Origin: FEN-1350 sp964386005
GTDB lineage: Bacteria; Planctomycetota; Phycisphaerae; Sedimentisphaerales; Anaerohalosphaeraceae
Assembly: GCA_964386005.1 (NCBI GenBank)
Contig: CAYLSB010000018.1
Span: 1-64,000, forward strand
Reading direction: 5' to 3'
Length of the DNA: 64,000 nt
Shown here: one piece after another, positions 53,791-62,989 of the stretch
Layout: every line of letters starts with the position of its first letter
Numbering within the stretch: the first letter of the stretch is position 1
Position numbers and translations under genes: made by a program
Notes under the pieces: model-generated
The model's database searches: none
The model's input: the letters and a program-made list of their open reading frames with translations, nothing else
What the model was told of the DNA's origin: nothing

Positions 53791-54573
53791 ATGAAGAAAG
53801 TAACAATGGTAGCAATGGTGTTGTTTGCGGCCGGAATGGCGATGGCTGCGGAAGACAAGCTGGGTGTGGATGTGGATCTCGCGTGGGCCAGTAAGTACAT
53901 TTGGCGCGGTTTTGATGCCGGCGACAACAAGGCCGCTTTCCAGCCGAGTATCAACTTTGATCTGTACGGCAGCGGCTTTAGCACCAAGGTCTGGGGAACC
54001 TGGCTGGGCGGCCCGACCAATGGTGATGAAGCGGAAAATCCGACCGAAAAACTGGAATACAGCATTACGTATGCCAATAGCGTGAACAAGGGCGATACGA
54101 TGCAGGCGGATTACGCATTAACCTACACCTACGCCGATTACTATACCACGTCGTCGTCCGATTTTGATTACCAGGACCTTGCCCTGTCCTTCGCATGGCC
54201 CAAAGTATTCGGGGGTGATTTTGTCCCTCATTACACCATCGCCTATAGCTGGTCCGGACGCCCCGGCCCGACCACGGGCTGGCTGAACAGCGGCTCGGAA
54301 GGATTTGTTCACATCCCCGGTTTGGATTACAACTTCAAGGTCTGCGATCAACCCTATACCTTAAGTGCCAATGCGATCTTTAATGATGGCACCTACCGCG
54401 AAGACGTCGATCACGATTGGTGCGCGATCGTGTGGGGTCTGTCAACCTCGTTCAAGTGCCCCATGACGGGCGCCAAGGTGGTTCCGGGCCTGTACTACCA
54501 GACCTCCATGGATAAATCCGTGAATGAGAATGACGAGTTCTGGACGACCATCTCCTACAAGCTCAGCTTCTAA
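53791..54573 (+). CDS. Outer-membrane beta-barrel protein (TorF-like porin family)
   Basis: 260 residues. A signal peptide (residues 1-22, KKVTMVAMVLFAAGMAMAA) precedes alternating strands typical of a barrel (VDVDLAWASKYIWRGFDAG, QPSINFDLYGSGFSTKVWGTW, YSITYANSV, WTTISYKLSF at the end). It ends in Phe, as outer-membrane proteins do. It matches the family that starts with xxxYxWRG. Probable transport or structural role; the substrate is unknown. The start is ATG 53791 with AAGGAG nine bases upstream; a longer in-frame start at 53596 is rejected. Confidence 0.85.
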   Translation: MKKVTMVAMVLFAAGMAMAAEDKLGVDVDLAWASKYIWRGFDAGDNKAAFQPSINFDLYGSGFSTKVWGTWLGGPTNGDEAENPTEKLEYSITYANSVNKGDTMQADYALTYTYADYYTTSSSDFDYQDLALSFAWPKVFGGDFVPHYTIAYSWSGRPGPTTGWLNSGSEGFVHIPGLDYNFKVCDQPYTLSANAIFNDGTYREDVDHDWCAIVWGLSTSFKCPMTGAKVVPGLYYQTSMDKSVNENDEFWTTISYKLSF

Positions 54574-54606
54574 GAGTTCTAAGAGATTGATGGATTCAAC
54601 GAAAAA

Positions 54607-54633
54607 GGCCGGTTTTGAAACCGGCCTTTTTTT
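54607..54633 (+). terminator. Strong intrinsic terminator after the barrel gene
   Basis: GGCCGGTTT (54607-54615) and AAACCGGCC (54618-54626) form a perfect 9-bp stem with a TG loop, followed by seven T (54627-54633), 33 bp after the stop codon. Confidence 0.94.
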
Positions 54634-54732
54634 CGTCTTCGATTCCCGCATATCTTCAGTCGAATGCCGTTCAAGTCCTGAATCGGATGATTCGATCATC
54701 GAAGGATCGTCCACAACGTCTTGCCGCGGCGA

Positions 54733-55389
54733 TCAACCCAAATAGATTTCCATCTTTCCGGTCCCGGCCGTCGCATGCAGCCCCTGGATAAATTCCGCCG
54801 AATGGAAATGCTTTCGCGGATTAAACTGATAATGAAGCGATACCCTTCCATCCATCACCGAGAGCGTCTTGAGACTCACGTGATCCAGCCGCTCGCCGAG
54901 AAAACGGGTCAATGATTCATGGGCTTGATCATAGTCCGTCCGATCCACCGAAATCATCAGGTTCGCATAGCGCCGAAGGCACAGCCGGTTCCGCAGAAAG
55001 TGCTGCGCCGTCAAAGCGATCAGCGCCGCCGCGAACAGCATGACCACAATCAGATACGTTCCGGTCGCGATCCCGATCGACGAGGCGATCAACAGCAATA
55101 AAAATCCGATCTCCGCCGAGTCCTTCACCGGGGTTCGAAACCGCACGAACGACAGCGCCCCCAGCAATCCCAGCGATAGGGGAATCGAACTTTGAATCCC
55201 CAAAAACAGCGCCGTGATCGCGGGCCCGCCCAGCAGAAACGCGCGATCCACACCGGCCCCGATCGTCCGCGAGCCATAGAATATATGATACATAAGATAC
55301 ACAATAACTGAAGCCGCCAGCGAAATCCCGATGGCGATACCGACTTGGGTTACATTCAAATCCAGACTTTTCAACTGCGCCAGCAACAT
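54733..55389 (-). CDS. DUF4956 family membrane protein
   Basis: About 218 residues. Four hydrophobic segments in the N-terminal half (about residues 13-37, 45-70, 85-102, 105-125) surround LGLLGALSFVRFRTPVKDSAEIGFLLLLIASSIG, the DUF4956 signature. A soluble C-terminal domain follows. It is encoded beside VTC-type polyphosphate polymerase and CotH genes, as often seen. The role may be membrane assembly of that system. ATG 55389 has AGGAG 8 bases upstream and lies 10 bp after the VTC gene. Confidence 0.85.
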   Translation of the reverse strand: MLLAQLKSLDLNVTQVGIAIGISLAASVIVYLMYHIFYGSRTIGAGVDRAFLLGGPAITALFLGIQSSIPLSLGLLGALSFVRFRTPVKDSAEIGFLLLLIASSIGIATGTYLIVVMLFAAALIALTAQHFLRNRLCLRRYANLMISVDRTDYDQAHESLTRFLGERLDHVSLKTLSVMDGRVSLHYQFNPRKHFHSAEFIQGLHATAGTGKMEIYLG

Positions 55390-55399
55390 ACGATTTCTC

Positions 55400-56206
55400 C
55401 TAGAACAAGGTTTCATTCAATACCATGGGGCGTTCCATTCGTCCGCTCGGCCGCATTCGTCCGGCCGTGCCGCATCCTTCCAGAATCGCCGACACGCACG
55501 TCGCGTATTTCGAATACCGGCTCCAATCCGTCCCCAGACTCCGGATTGATCCCAGCGTCTCCGGAATATCCGCCGATCGTCCCTTGATCTCAATCACGCC
55601 GCCCTCCATTCGCGCCGATCCCTCGCGACCGTACAATGGCGACACCGCCGTCGCCCGAATGTCCCAGTCCAGCGAGACTCGGGCCCCTGTGGCGATATCC
55701 ACAAAACGCAACCGCTGATACGACAGGCGCATCACCGGCTCCAGCCGATTCCGCGGAAAATATCCAAACTCCGCCAGCGACGTCGCCACCCTGTCGTACG
55801 GCAGAATGCCCTCGCGCAGCGCATTCGGGCTTACCCGTTTCGATTCGACGAGGTGCCTCGTGCGATGCTTGGTTCCCGCGTAACCCTTACGACATTTTAG
55901 CTCAACATACACCCAAAAATCCGACCCGACCGCAGGATCGTCATACCAGCGAATCCGGACCTTGCGACGACTGTGAACGCCCTGCTCGGACTCGTCATAC
56001 AATTCCAGATCGGGGGTATCATAATACACCGACGTAATGGTTCCCCTCGGATACTGCACATCCCGACGACAGCAATGGGATAACAGATGCGCGGCGAAAT
56101 CGATTTTTGATGGATCCAGATAAAACTTCCGTTCGAATCGTTCCGTCGGACCATTTCCTTTGATCTCGGGCCGATTCACCGAAAAAAGATCCGGCCATTT
56201 TATCAT
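55400..56206 (-). CDS. VTC-domain polyphosphate polymerase-like protein
   Basis: About 268 residues. A VTC-like tunnel-fold domain: ERFERKFYLDPSKI, ITSVYYDTPDLELYDES, RRKVRIRWYDD, VYVELKCRKG, RLSYQRLRFV and IEIKGRS. The repeated basic and acidic residues fit the polyphosphate/nucleotide site (VTC4 type). It would build polyphosphate from ATP or serve in modification reactions. The ATG at 56206 overlaps the CotH stop (ATGA). Middle gene of the CotH/VTC/DUF4956 operon. Confidence 0.85.
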   Translation of the reverse strand: MIKWPDLFSVNRPEIKGNGPTERFERKFYLDPSKIDFAAHLLSHCCRRDVQYPRGTITSVYYDTPDLELYDESEQGVHSRRKVRIRWYDDPAVGSDFWVYVELKCRKGYAGTKHRTRHLVESKRVSPNALREGILPYDRVATSLAEFGYFPRNRLEPVMRLSYQRLRFVDIATGARVSLDWDIRATAVSPLYGREGSARMEGGVIEIKGRSADIPETLGSIRSLGTDWSRYSKYATCVSAILEGCGTAGRMRPSGRMERPMVLNETLF

Positions 56207-58797
56207 CGCATTCCCCCCGGACCGAACATCATCGGCCATCGCTGATTCTGCTGTTGTCTCTGCTCGGCGGTCAACTTCGATGCCCGCTTGCCTTCCAACT
56301 GTTCCCGTACCGACACTCGTCGTTTGGCAATGAATGGCTTCAATGTCGGTCCGCTCATTCCGGGAGGTCCGCCGCCGCCAGGACCTCCTCGCCCGAATTC
56401 CATCCGTCGATTTCCGCCGCCGGTGGAACGCGCCGCGGCAAAAGCGATCGCCAGATCGTCCGGCAGATCACCGGGCAGATCCTGAACCGCCAGTTGGACT
56501 CCGGGAGCCCCAAATCCAAAAGGTCCCATTCCGCCCGACCCCATCAAGTCTCCGCCGTCGCTCGTATCGTTGATTCCTTTCTCAAACTGCTCCATGGTGA
56601 CGAATTTTGTTTCGTCCTTTTCCACATACGGCCGTACCAGCGCGACCAGTTCATCGATTCGTGATTCGATCTTGCCTTCGGCAAATCCTCCCTCCAGAAC
56701 CTGAGCAAGGTACGCATGATATCTTTCGCGATACGGCGTATGAGCCAGAAGCCGCTTCACCAGCGGCCGATCCTCCATCGAGCCCGTCACGGGTTCATCG
56801 ATAAAGAAATCAATTCCGCCGCCGCCCGGTCCCCCGCCGAACGTCCCGAACGCCATATTCAAATCCCACGGAAGGATTGTGAACTTTCCCTCTCGTTCAT
56901 ATAAATAATAATTGTGCCCCATACCCAGGTAATTATCCAGATGGACCGACACGACCGACACGGCAAAAAATCGTAATACCTGATCGACATCCAATACGTT
57001 CTCGATCTCCTCGGCAAACGTCTCGTCGGGACACTTGTTCAATACCTCCAGAAATCGAAACAGCGCCGAATGGTTTGCGTAGTTTTCGTTGGTCTTCAGG
57101 CCCATCATCTCCAGCATATCCCCGCCAAACATTCCCATCGGTCCCAATCCTCCAGGGCCTCCGCCGCCGGGTCCGCCGCGCCCTCCGCCCATCGGCCCGC
57201 CACCAAATCCACCGGGGCCGCCCGGACCCATCGATCCTGGAGGAAAACCTCCGCCCGGACCGGATGCGCGCTGATTGCCCCGGAAACCCGCCGCATTTTG
57301 GTTCCCGCCGGCGGGAGTGCCTTGTCCGGCGGCTGTACCCGGTCGATTCATCCTCGCCTCAAATTCATCCGGATCCATCAGCAAAATATCTACCGCGCTG
57401 GCCGTCGAAATCGACCCGCCGCCCATGGCACCCGGACCGCCTCGTCCCATGGGGCCATCGGCAAATCCCCCTCCGAAACCTCCGCCCATCGGTCCCGGCC
57501 CGCCAAATCCGCCGGCCCCGAATTGAGGCGGAGGCAGAATGGAATTGAGTCCATCGCGGAATTTCTCCTGCGAAAGCGCCCCGATCTTGTCGGTATCCCA
57601 TTGTTCATACCACTTTGTAAAGGTGTCGATCAACTCGATCCGGGTCATTGCCCCGTCTTTGTCGGCATCCATAATTCCAAAGAGAACAGGCCCCCATAAC
57701 ATGGCCGGCCCCAATGCGGGTCCACCTCCGCCAAATCCGAATCCCTGAGGCGGGGGAATCACTTCGTTGAGTTTCTCGGTGAACTGTTCCTGATTTACCG
57801 CTGCCGTTTTCTGCGAATTCTGCCCGAACCAGACATCCCCAAGGGAAACAAATTCCTCTTTCGTAAGTTTCTGGTCGGTATCTTTGTCCGCCTTCGAGAG
57901 GATCTGCGGGACAATGAACATTGCCGGGCTGAATTCGCCGAAACCTCCCGGACCGCCTCCCATTGGTCCGCCAAATCCGCCCAGCCCGCCGCCAAATCCA
58001 CCGGGACCGCCCATCGCTTGGGCATTCCCCGCATTGGTATCCGCAAGCCCGCTCTCGCGTTGTATCAGCCGTAACAGATCACTCAGCCGGCTACCCCCCA
58101 TATTGATCGCCAGTGCATCAGTTTGCTGTCGCTGTTGAGTCGGCTGCCGCGAGGCGTTCTGCTTTTCGTAATCTTCCCGCGTCCAGTTCAGATTACACGC
58201 CCCCATCTCCGGCTTGTACAGATTCCCGTTGGGATTGGAAAAATGCCGTCGCAAAAATGCCTTGTCGATCGGCTCGACCATCGTATAAAGCCCGAGGTGA
58301 TCCTTGTTGACATATAGATCCACAAAACAACATCGGGGCGTCGGAATATCCATCTGCTCAAATAGTTCGTACCCCAGCATCTCACGGATAAACGTCGGAT
58401 CCGAAAATCCATTGTTGAGACTGACCTTCCTCAGCCCGCAAAACGACCTGGCCGAGTTGAAAAAGTTGAAATCCACCTTCAGCGGCAGTCGCTTGGAATT
58501 GCCTCGGACGCTCATCAGCGACGACATCCCCTTGGGCCGGATCGCCACATTGGGGTACCGTTTGCCGTCGAACCAGAAATCCCCCCGCACATACTCCTCC
58601 GCTCTGGGATTGGAGGATATCCACTGCCAGTCCTTGTCCGCTATGACGATTCGAACCGTCGCAACCCGGCTCTTGTCGAACGGATCCTGGAGCTCGCCCG
58701 CTCCCAAAAACCGGCCCCCTCCCGCGACCGCAAAAACAACCAATCCCGTCGCCAGCAGAACCAAAACAATCCAGATCACCTTTTCGCTTCGATCCAT
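56203..58797 (-). CDS. CotH-family kinase-like protein with EF-hands and Gly-rich inserts
   Basis: About 864 residues. One membrane anchor at the N-terminus (about residues 8-27) is followed by a CotH kinase domain in two halves: SKRLPLKVDFN, LYKPEMGACN, and later HLDNYLGMGHNYYLYEREGKFTILPWDLNMAFG. Between them (about 250-550) are three EF-hand-like motifs (DKDTDQKLTKEE, DADKDGAMTRIE, DTDKIGALSQEK) and long Gly/Pro/Met-rich runs. CotH kinases phosphorylate spore-coat or surface proteins in some bacteria; Ca2+ control here is inference. GGAG lies 6 bases before ATG 58797. First gene of the operon. Confidence 0.85.
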   Translation of the reverse strand: MDRSEKVIWIVLVLLATGLVVFAVAGGGRFLGAGELQDPFDKSRVATVRIVIADKDWQWISSNPRAEEYVRGDFWFDGKRYPNVAIRPKGMSSLMSVRGNSKRLPLKVDFNFFNSARSFCGLRKVSLNNGFSDPTFIREMLGYELFEQMDIPTPRCCFVDLYVNKDHLGLYTMVEPIDKAFLRRHFSNPNGNLYKPEMGACNLNWTREDYEKQNASRQPTQQRQQTDALAINMGGSRLSDLLRLIQRESGLADTNAGNAQAMGGPGGFGGGLGGFGGPMGGGPGGFGEFSPAMFIVPQILSKADKDTDQKLTKEEFVSLGDVWFGQNSQKTAAVNQEQFTEKLNEVIPPPQGFGFGGGGPALGPAMLWGPVLFGIMDADKDGAMTRIELIDTFTKWYEQWDTDKIGALSQEKFRDGLNSILPPPQFGAGGFGGPGPMGGGFGGGFADGPMGRGGPGAMGGGSISTASAVDILLMDPDEFEARMNRPGTAAGQGTPAGGNQNAAGFRGNQRASGPGGGFPPGSMGPGGPGGFGGGPMGGGRGGPGGGGPGGLGPMGMFGGDMLEMMGLKTNENYANHSALFRFLEVLNKCPDETFAEEIENVLDVDQVLRFFAVSVVSVHLDNYLGMGHNYYLYEREGKFTILPWDLNMAFGTFGGGPGGGGIDFFIDEPVTGSMEDRPLVKRLLAHTPYRERYHAYLAQVLEGGFAEGKIESRIDELVALVRPYVEKDETKFVTMEQFEKGINDTSDGGDLMGSGGMGPFGFGAPGVQLAVQDLPGDLPDDLAIAFAAARSTGGGNRRMEFGRGGPGGGGPPGMSGPTLKPFIAKRRVSVREQLEGKRASKLTAEQRQQQNQRWPMMFGPGGMR

Positions 58798-59249
58798 AGT
58801 GACTCCGCGTAACAATTTCACCCGATCGGATGGCGTCGCCTCGATTGACGAACCGACGCCGCTTGTCGAATCTATAGTACATTGTGATCCCACGCAAGAA
58901 ATGGTAACAATTCCCCCATTATTTTTCGGTAATATGCGATTCCTTCATCGCGCCGCATCCGCTTCCAAAAGAAAACTCCACACGAAGGATCCCCTTCACC
59001 CCTCCGTCGTATCGATTCATTCCCGGATTGATTTCCCACACGAAAAGGGGCAGACCCCCGTAAAGGATTATTGAGCCAGCAAAGCCACCTTGCCGGATTT
59101 CAGAGACCGACTCCGCCAGTCGGCCATCCTTCTTCCCTGGCATAAGAATTGAGGGCAACATCCAGTTCGACGGGGATTTCGGTGGTTTGGCTGGTCACGG
59201 TTTCCTGTTCATACCACTCCTCCAAATTCAATAGGAAATCTGCCCGAGT
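58798..59249. other. Intergenic region of about 450 bp between CotH and lysA genes
   Basis: Open minus-strand frames of up to 80 codons exist (58919-59161), but none has a recognisable motif or good ribosome binding site. Nothing further seen. Confidence 0.4.
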
Positions 59250-60527
59250 TCAAACCTCCGGCGCAATCAGGTCGTCGTAGCTCTGTCGGCGGCGGATGAT
59301 GTGATAGTGTGAGCCATCGACCAGCACTTCCGGTAGCATCGGTCGGGCGTTGTAATTGCTGGCCATCGTATGGCCATAGGCGCCGGCGGAAAAGATGCAC
59401 AACAGGTCTCCTCGCTGTACCGGAGGCATTGCGCGGTCTCTGGCGAAAAAATCGGCGCCTTCGCAGATCGGCCCGACAACATCGACAATCTCGCCGCCTT
59501 CGAGAATCATGTTCCTCTGTTTGCCGTGCGGTACAAATCGTCCCTCAACGCGGCACGGCCAGATGAAATGAAACGCATCGTACAGCGCCGGACGGATCAG
59601 GTCGTTCATCCCCGCATCAACGATGGCGAAACTCTTGCTTCCGCCGGTCTTGCGATAAAGAACTCGCGTCAAGAGAACTCCCGCATTGGCACAGATGCTC
59701 TTTCCCGGTTCCAGAATCAGCCGTAGTTTCTTATCCCTCAGCAGTGGCACGATCCCTTTGGCATAATCGGCCGCGGAAGGAACCGTGTCGGTTTCGTAAT
59801 CGGCTCCGAATCCCCCGCCCAGGTCCAGCATTTCGATGGCGTGACCTTTGCTGCGGAGTGTCTCGATCACCGGCAGGATCTTCTGGACCGCGGCGCAATA
59901 GGGATCGATCGTCTTGCCGCCGGAACCGAGATGCACATGCACCGCGCAGAGCGGTACGGCCGGGTCCTTGCCGTACTTGGCGAACACGGCCATCGCCCGC
60001 TCGATATCCACGCCGAACTTGGTCTCCTTGACGCCGGTGGTAATATGTTTGTGCGTGCCGGGATCGATATCCGGATTGATGCGAAGCGCCGCCTTGGCTT
60101 GAACACCCTCTTGCCTGGCCAGCTTGATCAGGTTCTCCAGTTCCTCTTCCGATTCGATATTGAAATATCCAATGCCCGCCTTCAAAGCGTCGAGGATCTC
60201 GCGGTCGGTCTTGCCGACGCCGGCGTAAACGATCTTCGCCGGATCCGCACCGGCCTTCATCGCGCGGAACAATTCCCCCCCGCTGACGATATCGAATCCG
60301 CTGCCGTGCTCGGCCATGACGCGGAGAATGTTGATATTGCCGCAGGCCTTGACCGAATAGCAGATCGTCGTATCCAGGTCCGTATAGGCCCGCTGGAGCT
60401 TTTTCAGATGATCGACGAATGTCGCTTGGCTATAGACATACAGCGGTGTTCCGACCGCGTCGGCGATTTTGTGCACATCCACTTCCTCGGCATACAACAC
60501 GCCGCGGCGATATTCAAAACAATCCAT
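59250..60527 (-). CDS. lysA: Diaminopimelate decarboxylase
   Basis: 425 residues. The PLP lysine motif TTICYSVKACGNINIL is close to the N-terminus, GSGFDIVSGGELFRA follows, and HVHLGSGG, LDLGGGFGADYE, EPGKSICANAG (phosphate site) and PICEGADFFARD, with the substrate-specificity Cys, are all LysA features. It catalyses the last step of lysine synthesis, meso-diaminopimelate to L-lysine and CO2. ATG 60527 has GAGG 4 bases upstream. No other lysine genes nearby. Confidence 0.96.
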   Translation of the reverse strand: MDCFEYRRGVLYAEEVDVHKIADAVGTPLYVYSQATFVDHLKKLQRAYTDLDTTICYSVKACGNINILRVMAEHGSGFDIVSGGELFRAMKAGADPAKIVYAGVGKTDREILDALKAGIGYFNIESEEELENLIKLARQEGVQAKAALRINPDIDPGTHKHITTGVKETKFGVDIERAMAVFAKYGKDPAVPLCAVHVHLGSGGKTIDPYCAAVQKILPVIETLRSKGHAIEMLDLGGGFGADYETDTVPSAADYAKGIVPLLRDKKLRLILEPGKSICANAGVLLTRVLYRKTGGSKSFAIVDAGMNDLIRPALYDAFHFIWPCRVEGRFVPHGKQRNMILEGGEIVDVVGPICEGADFFARDRAMPPVQRGDLLCIFSAGAYGHTMASNYNARPMLPEVLVDGSHYHIIRRRQSYDDLIAPEV

Positions 60528-60649
60528 AATTCCTCGCTGGATTCTGTTCAGTCGGTTCATAAAGGAGCCATCCGAAGTATATCCGATAGAGTACGGTTTT
60601 CAACCCTCGATTCTCCGGCTGTAATGAAAAATAGGTCGTTGCTCAAAAC

Positions 60650-62776
60650 TTACGGAATGGGAATGTACGTTCCGGCATAGGTTGGTTTTTGTGGAGCCAG
60701 AAGTAACGATCGATCGCCTGTGGTGGTCCATGCGTTGATCGGTGCGTTGGTTTCCGCGGGCCAGTGAAAGGTCGTCAGGGATTGTCCGGGCAGTGCATAC
60801 AGGAAGGATCGGTCGTTGGAGACGATCCGGATATTCTGACGGAAAGCATTGGGATTCAGAACGAGGATAACCCGTGAACCGTCCGGATTGAGGAAGGCCA
60901 CATTTTCAAGATTGTTGCCGGGCGTTTTGGTCGAGGCGATCCGCATCGCGCCGCGCCGAACGCATTTCGACGCGTGGCCGAGGGCGTAGTATTCTTCCTC
61001 ACGTGTGACGACGCCGTTGGGATCGATGGTGACCACGCCGCGGCAATCGGAGCAGCCTCCGCCGATTTTAGGGCCCCGCGCCGGATCCAGGGCGAGATTC
61101 CACTTGGCGACGGTACGGGCGCGATAGCGGACGGCGCCGATGATGAGCTTGGAGGTATCCCACACGAGGTTATCGAAAAAGCCGGACGCCCAGTCGCCGC
61201 CGGAACATTCGGTAAAGTAGATATCCCGATCGGGGTGAGCATTCACGACTGTTAATTGCGCCGAGACGTCGCCGGCGTAGGCGTGAAAGGCCGTTCCGGC
61301 GATATACGATTTGGCCTCGGGATGATTGAGAACGGTTATGGGATACGTGGGGTTGTCCCAGTTGTGATCCCAGATGATGATCCGCGTGGTCAGTTGGTGA
61401 GCGGCGATTTTTTTCCCGAGAGCGATGGCCAAACGGATCTGGTCGTTGGGTTCCATGCGCATGCCGGGATAGGATCCGGGTTCGAAATGGGGCTCGTTCT
61501 GTAGTGTGACGGCGTCGATAGGCAGACCTTCGGCCTCATAAGCCAGAAGAAAACGGATAAAGTATTCGGCATAGGCCTGATAGATTTCCTCCGTGTTGAT
61601 TAAAGAACCATAAAAGAGAGACCCCGAGGTTTTCATCCAGGCAGGGGCGCTCCACGGCGAGCCCATAATATACAGATCGGGATTCAGCTGCCGCGCCTGT
61701 TGGAGCAACGGAATGATCTCGGCCCGATCGCGGTCGATGGAGAAATGCGATAGATTCGGATCGCGCAAACCGGCGGACATATCATCATAGGTATAATCGG
61801 ACAGGCGAAAATCGCTGGAGCCCATCGGCTGGCGGAGAAACGACAGGCCGGCGCCTTCGACGGGATCGAACAGGTCGCGCATCAGGGCGTTTCGCTGTTT
61901 CTCTGTCAGCGCCGTCATGATCAGATGAGCGGACGAATCGGTCAGCGACGCGCCGAAACCGTCCATGGCCTGGAAAACTGTAGATTCTGTAAGAGAAATA
62001 GTTACATATGAATCCCATGTCATCCATTCGTCGGCGAATTTTTTCAGATCGTCCAGATCCACGGCGGCGTTTTGATCCAGATCGCAGCTCGGATCGAACG
62101 CGGGCTGATTGGGATCGGTTTTCCAGGATCGGGCAATCCGTTCGAAGTCAAGAAAATCCGTGACGCCGTCATGGTTGAGATCGGTATTGGCGGGCGCTTC
62201 GGCGGTGGTGATGGAAACATCGTCGAACATGGCGGTACCGGTATGCTGGCCGGTGAGATAAAAGCGGGCGGTTGTGGCTCCGACCGGCGCGGCGCGCGAG
62301 GTGAAAGAATACTGTATCCATTCGGTGGACGGCGGGCGAATCCCCGAATAAATATCTAGCGTGTCAGACGCGAGAATGGTTGTATTGTCTCGAAATTCGA
62401 GCTTGATGTGGGCGCGGGGGCTGGATTCCCATCCTTCGATACGGGACCAGACCGAGACCGTGTATTGGCATCCGGGCGCGACAAGGATATCTTGGTACCA
62501 GGTACCGTACTGACCGGAATTAAAAGCGCCGGCATCCACATATTTCGTTCCCGTATGGGAGGGAAATTGGGTATTCTGTTTCCAACCCGCCCAACCCCAG
62601 TTACCGAATTTGTTCCAGCCGGTGGGGGAGGTTGTGTCGTCCCAGGGAATCCGGTTCGTACCCAGTTCAAAACCGGGATTGACCAGAAGCTCCTGTGCGA
62701 CCGCGGATTCTTCAAGAGCCAGCATAGACAAAGTGACAATGACGGAATAAACCGTGATTCGATTCGGTGACTTCAT
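60650..62776 (-). CDS. Secreted GH30-family glycosidase with CBM and internal dockerin-like domain
   Basis: 708 residues. A signal peptide (residues 1-28) is followed by a CBM-like beta-sandwich (about 30-165, LLVNPGFELG to FDDVSI). A dockerin-type pair lies between (about 170-230: NTDLNHDGVTDFLDFERIARSW and CDLDQNAAVDLDDLKKFADEW), and a GH30 barrel comes last (about 240-640, VFQAMDGFGASLTDSSA) with acid/base Glu428 in LQNEPHF and nucleophile Glu523 in FTECSGG. A C-terminal beta region follows. Likely substrates are beta-glucans or xylans. A mid-protein dockerin is unusual, since they normally lie at the end. ATG 62776 has GGAGG 7-8 bases upstream. Confidence 0.9.
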   Translation of the reverse strand: MKSPNRITVYSVIVTLSMLALEESAVAQELLVNPGFELGTNRIPWDDTTSPTGWNKFGNWGWAGWKQNTQFPSHTGTKYVDAGAFNSGQYGTWYQDILVAPGCQYTVSVWSRIEGWESSPRAHIKLEFRDNTTILASDTLDIYSGIRPPSTEWIQYSFTSRAAPVGATTARFYLTGQHTGTAMFDDVSITTAEAPANTDLNHDGVTDFLDFERIARSWKTDPNQPAFDPSCDLDQNAAVDLDDLKKFADEWMTWDSYVTISLTESTVFQAMDGFGASLTDSSAHLIMTALTEKQRNALMRDLFDPVEGAGLSFLRQPMGSSDFRLSDYTYDDMSAGLRDPNLSHFSIDRDRAEIIPLLQQARQLNPDLYIMGSPWSAPAWMKTSGSLFYGSLINTEEIYQAYAEYFIRFLLAYEAEGLPIDAVTLQNEPHFEPGSYPGMRMEPNDQIRLAIALGKKIAAHQLTTRIIIWDHNWDNPTYPITVLNHPEAKSYIAGTAFHAYAGDVSAQLTVVNAHPDRDIYFTECSGGDWASGFFDNLVWDTSKLIIGAVRYRARTVAKWNLALDPARGPKIGGGCSDCRGVVTIDPNGVVTREEEYYALGHASKCVRRGAMRIASTKTPGNNLENVAFLNPDGSRVILVLNPNAFRQNIRIVSNDRSFLYALPGQSLTTFHWPAETNAPINAWTTTGDRSLLLAPQKPTYAGTYIPIP

Positions 62777-62989
62777 CGGGAATCCTCCGTAAACTGTTTT
62801 TGAGGAAAAAGCGAACCGACGCCCTTTTCCCACAATCCCGACCTCCGGATCGGGAATCTTCACCGGATATTGTATGGATTGTAGGGTGACATTGCAAGAG
62901 AAAAATGGAATTGCCCATCGGCATTGTCAGGGGTATGATGATCCGTGCAAGCGGGGGATATCCGATTCCAGAGCGGAAAAAGGAGCATT

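Noticed and set aside
57070..58140. Pro-rich plus-strand frames opposite the CotH gene
   Set aside because: They are complements of the Gly-rich runs of CotH. None has a ribosome binding site or homology.
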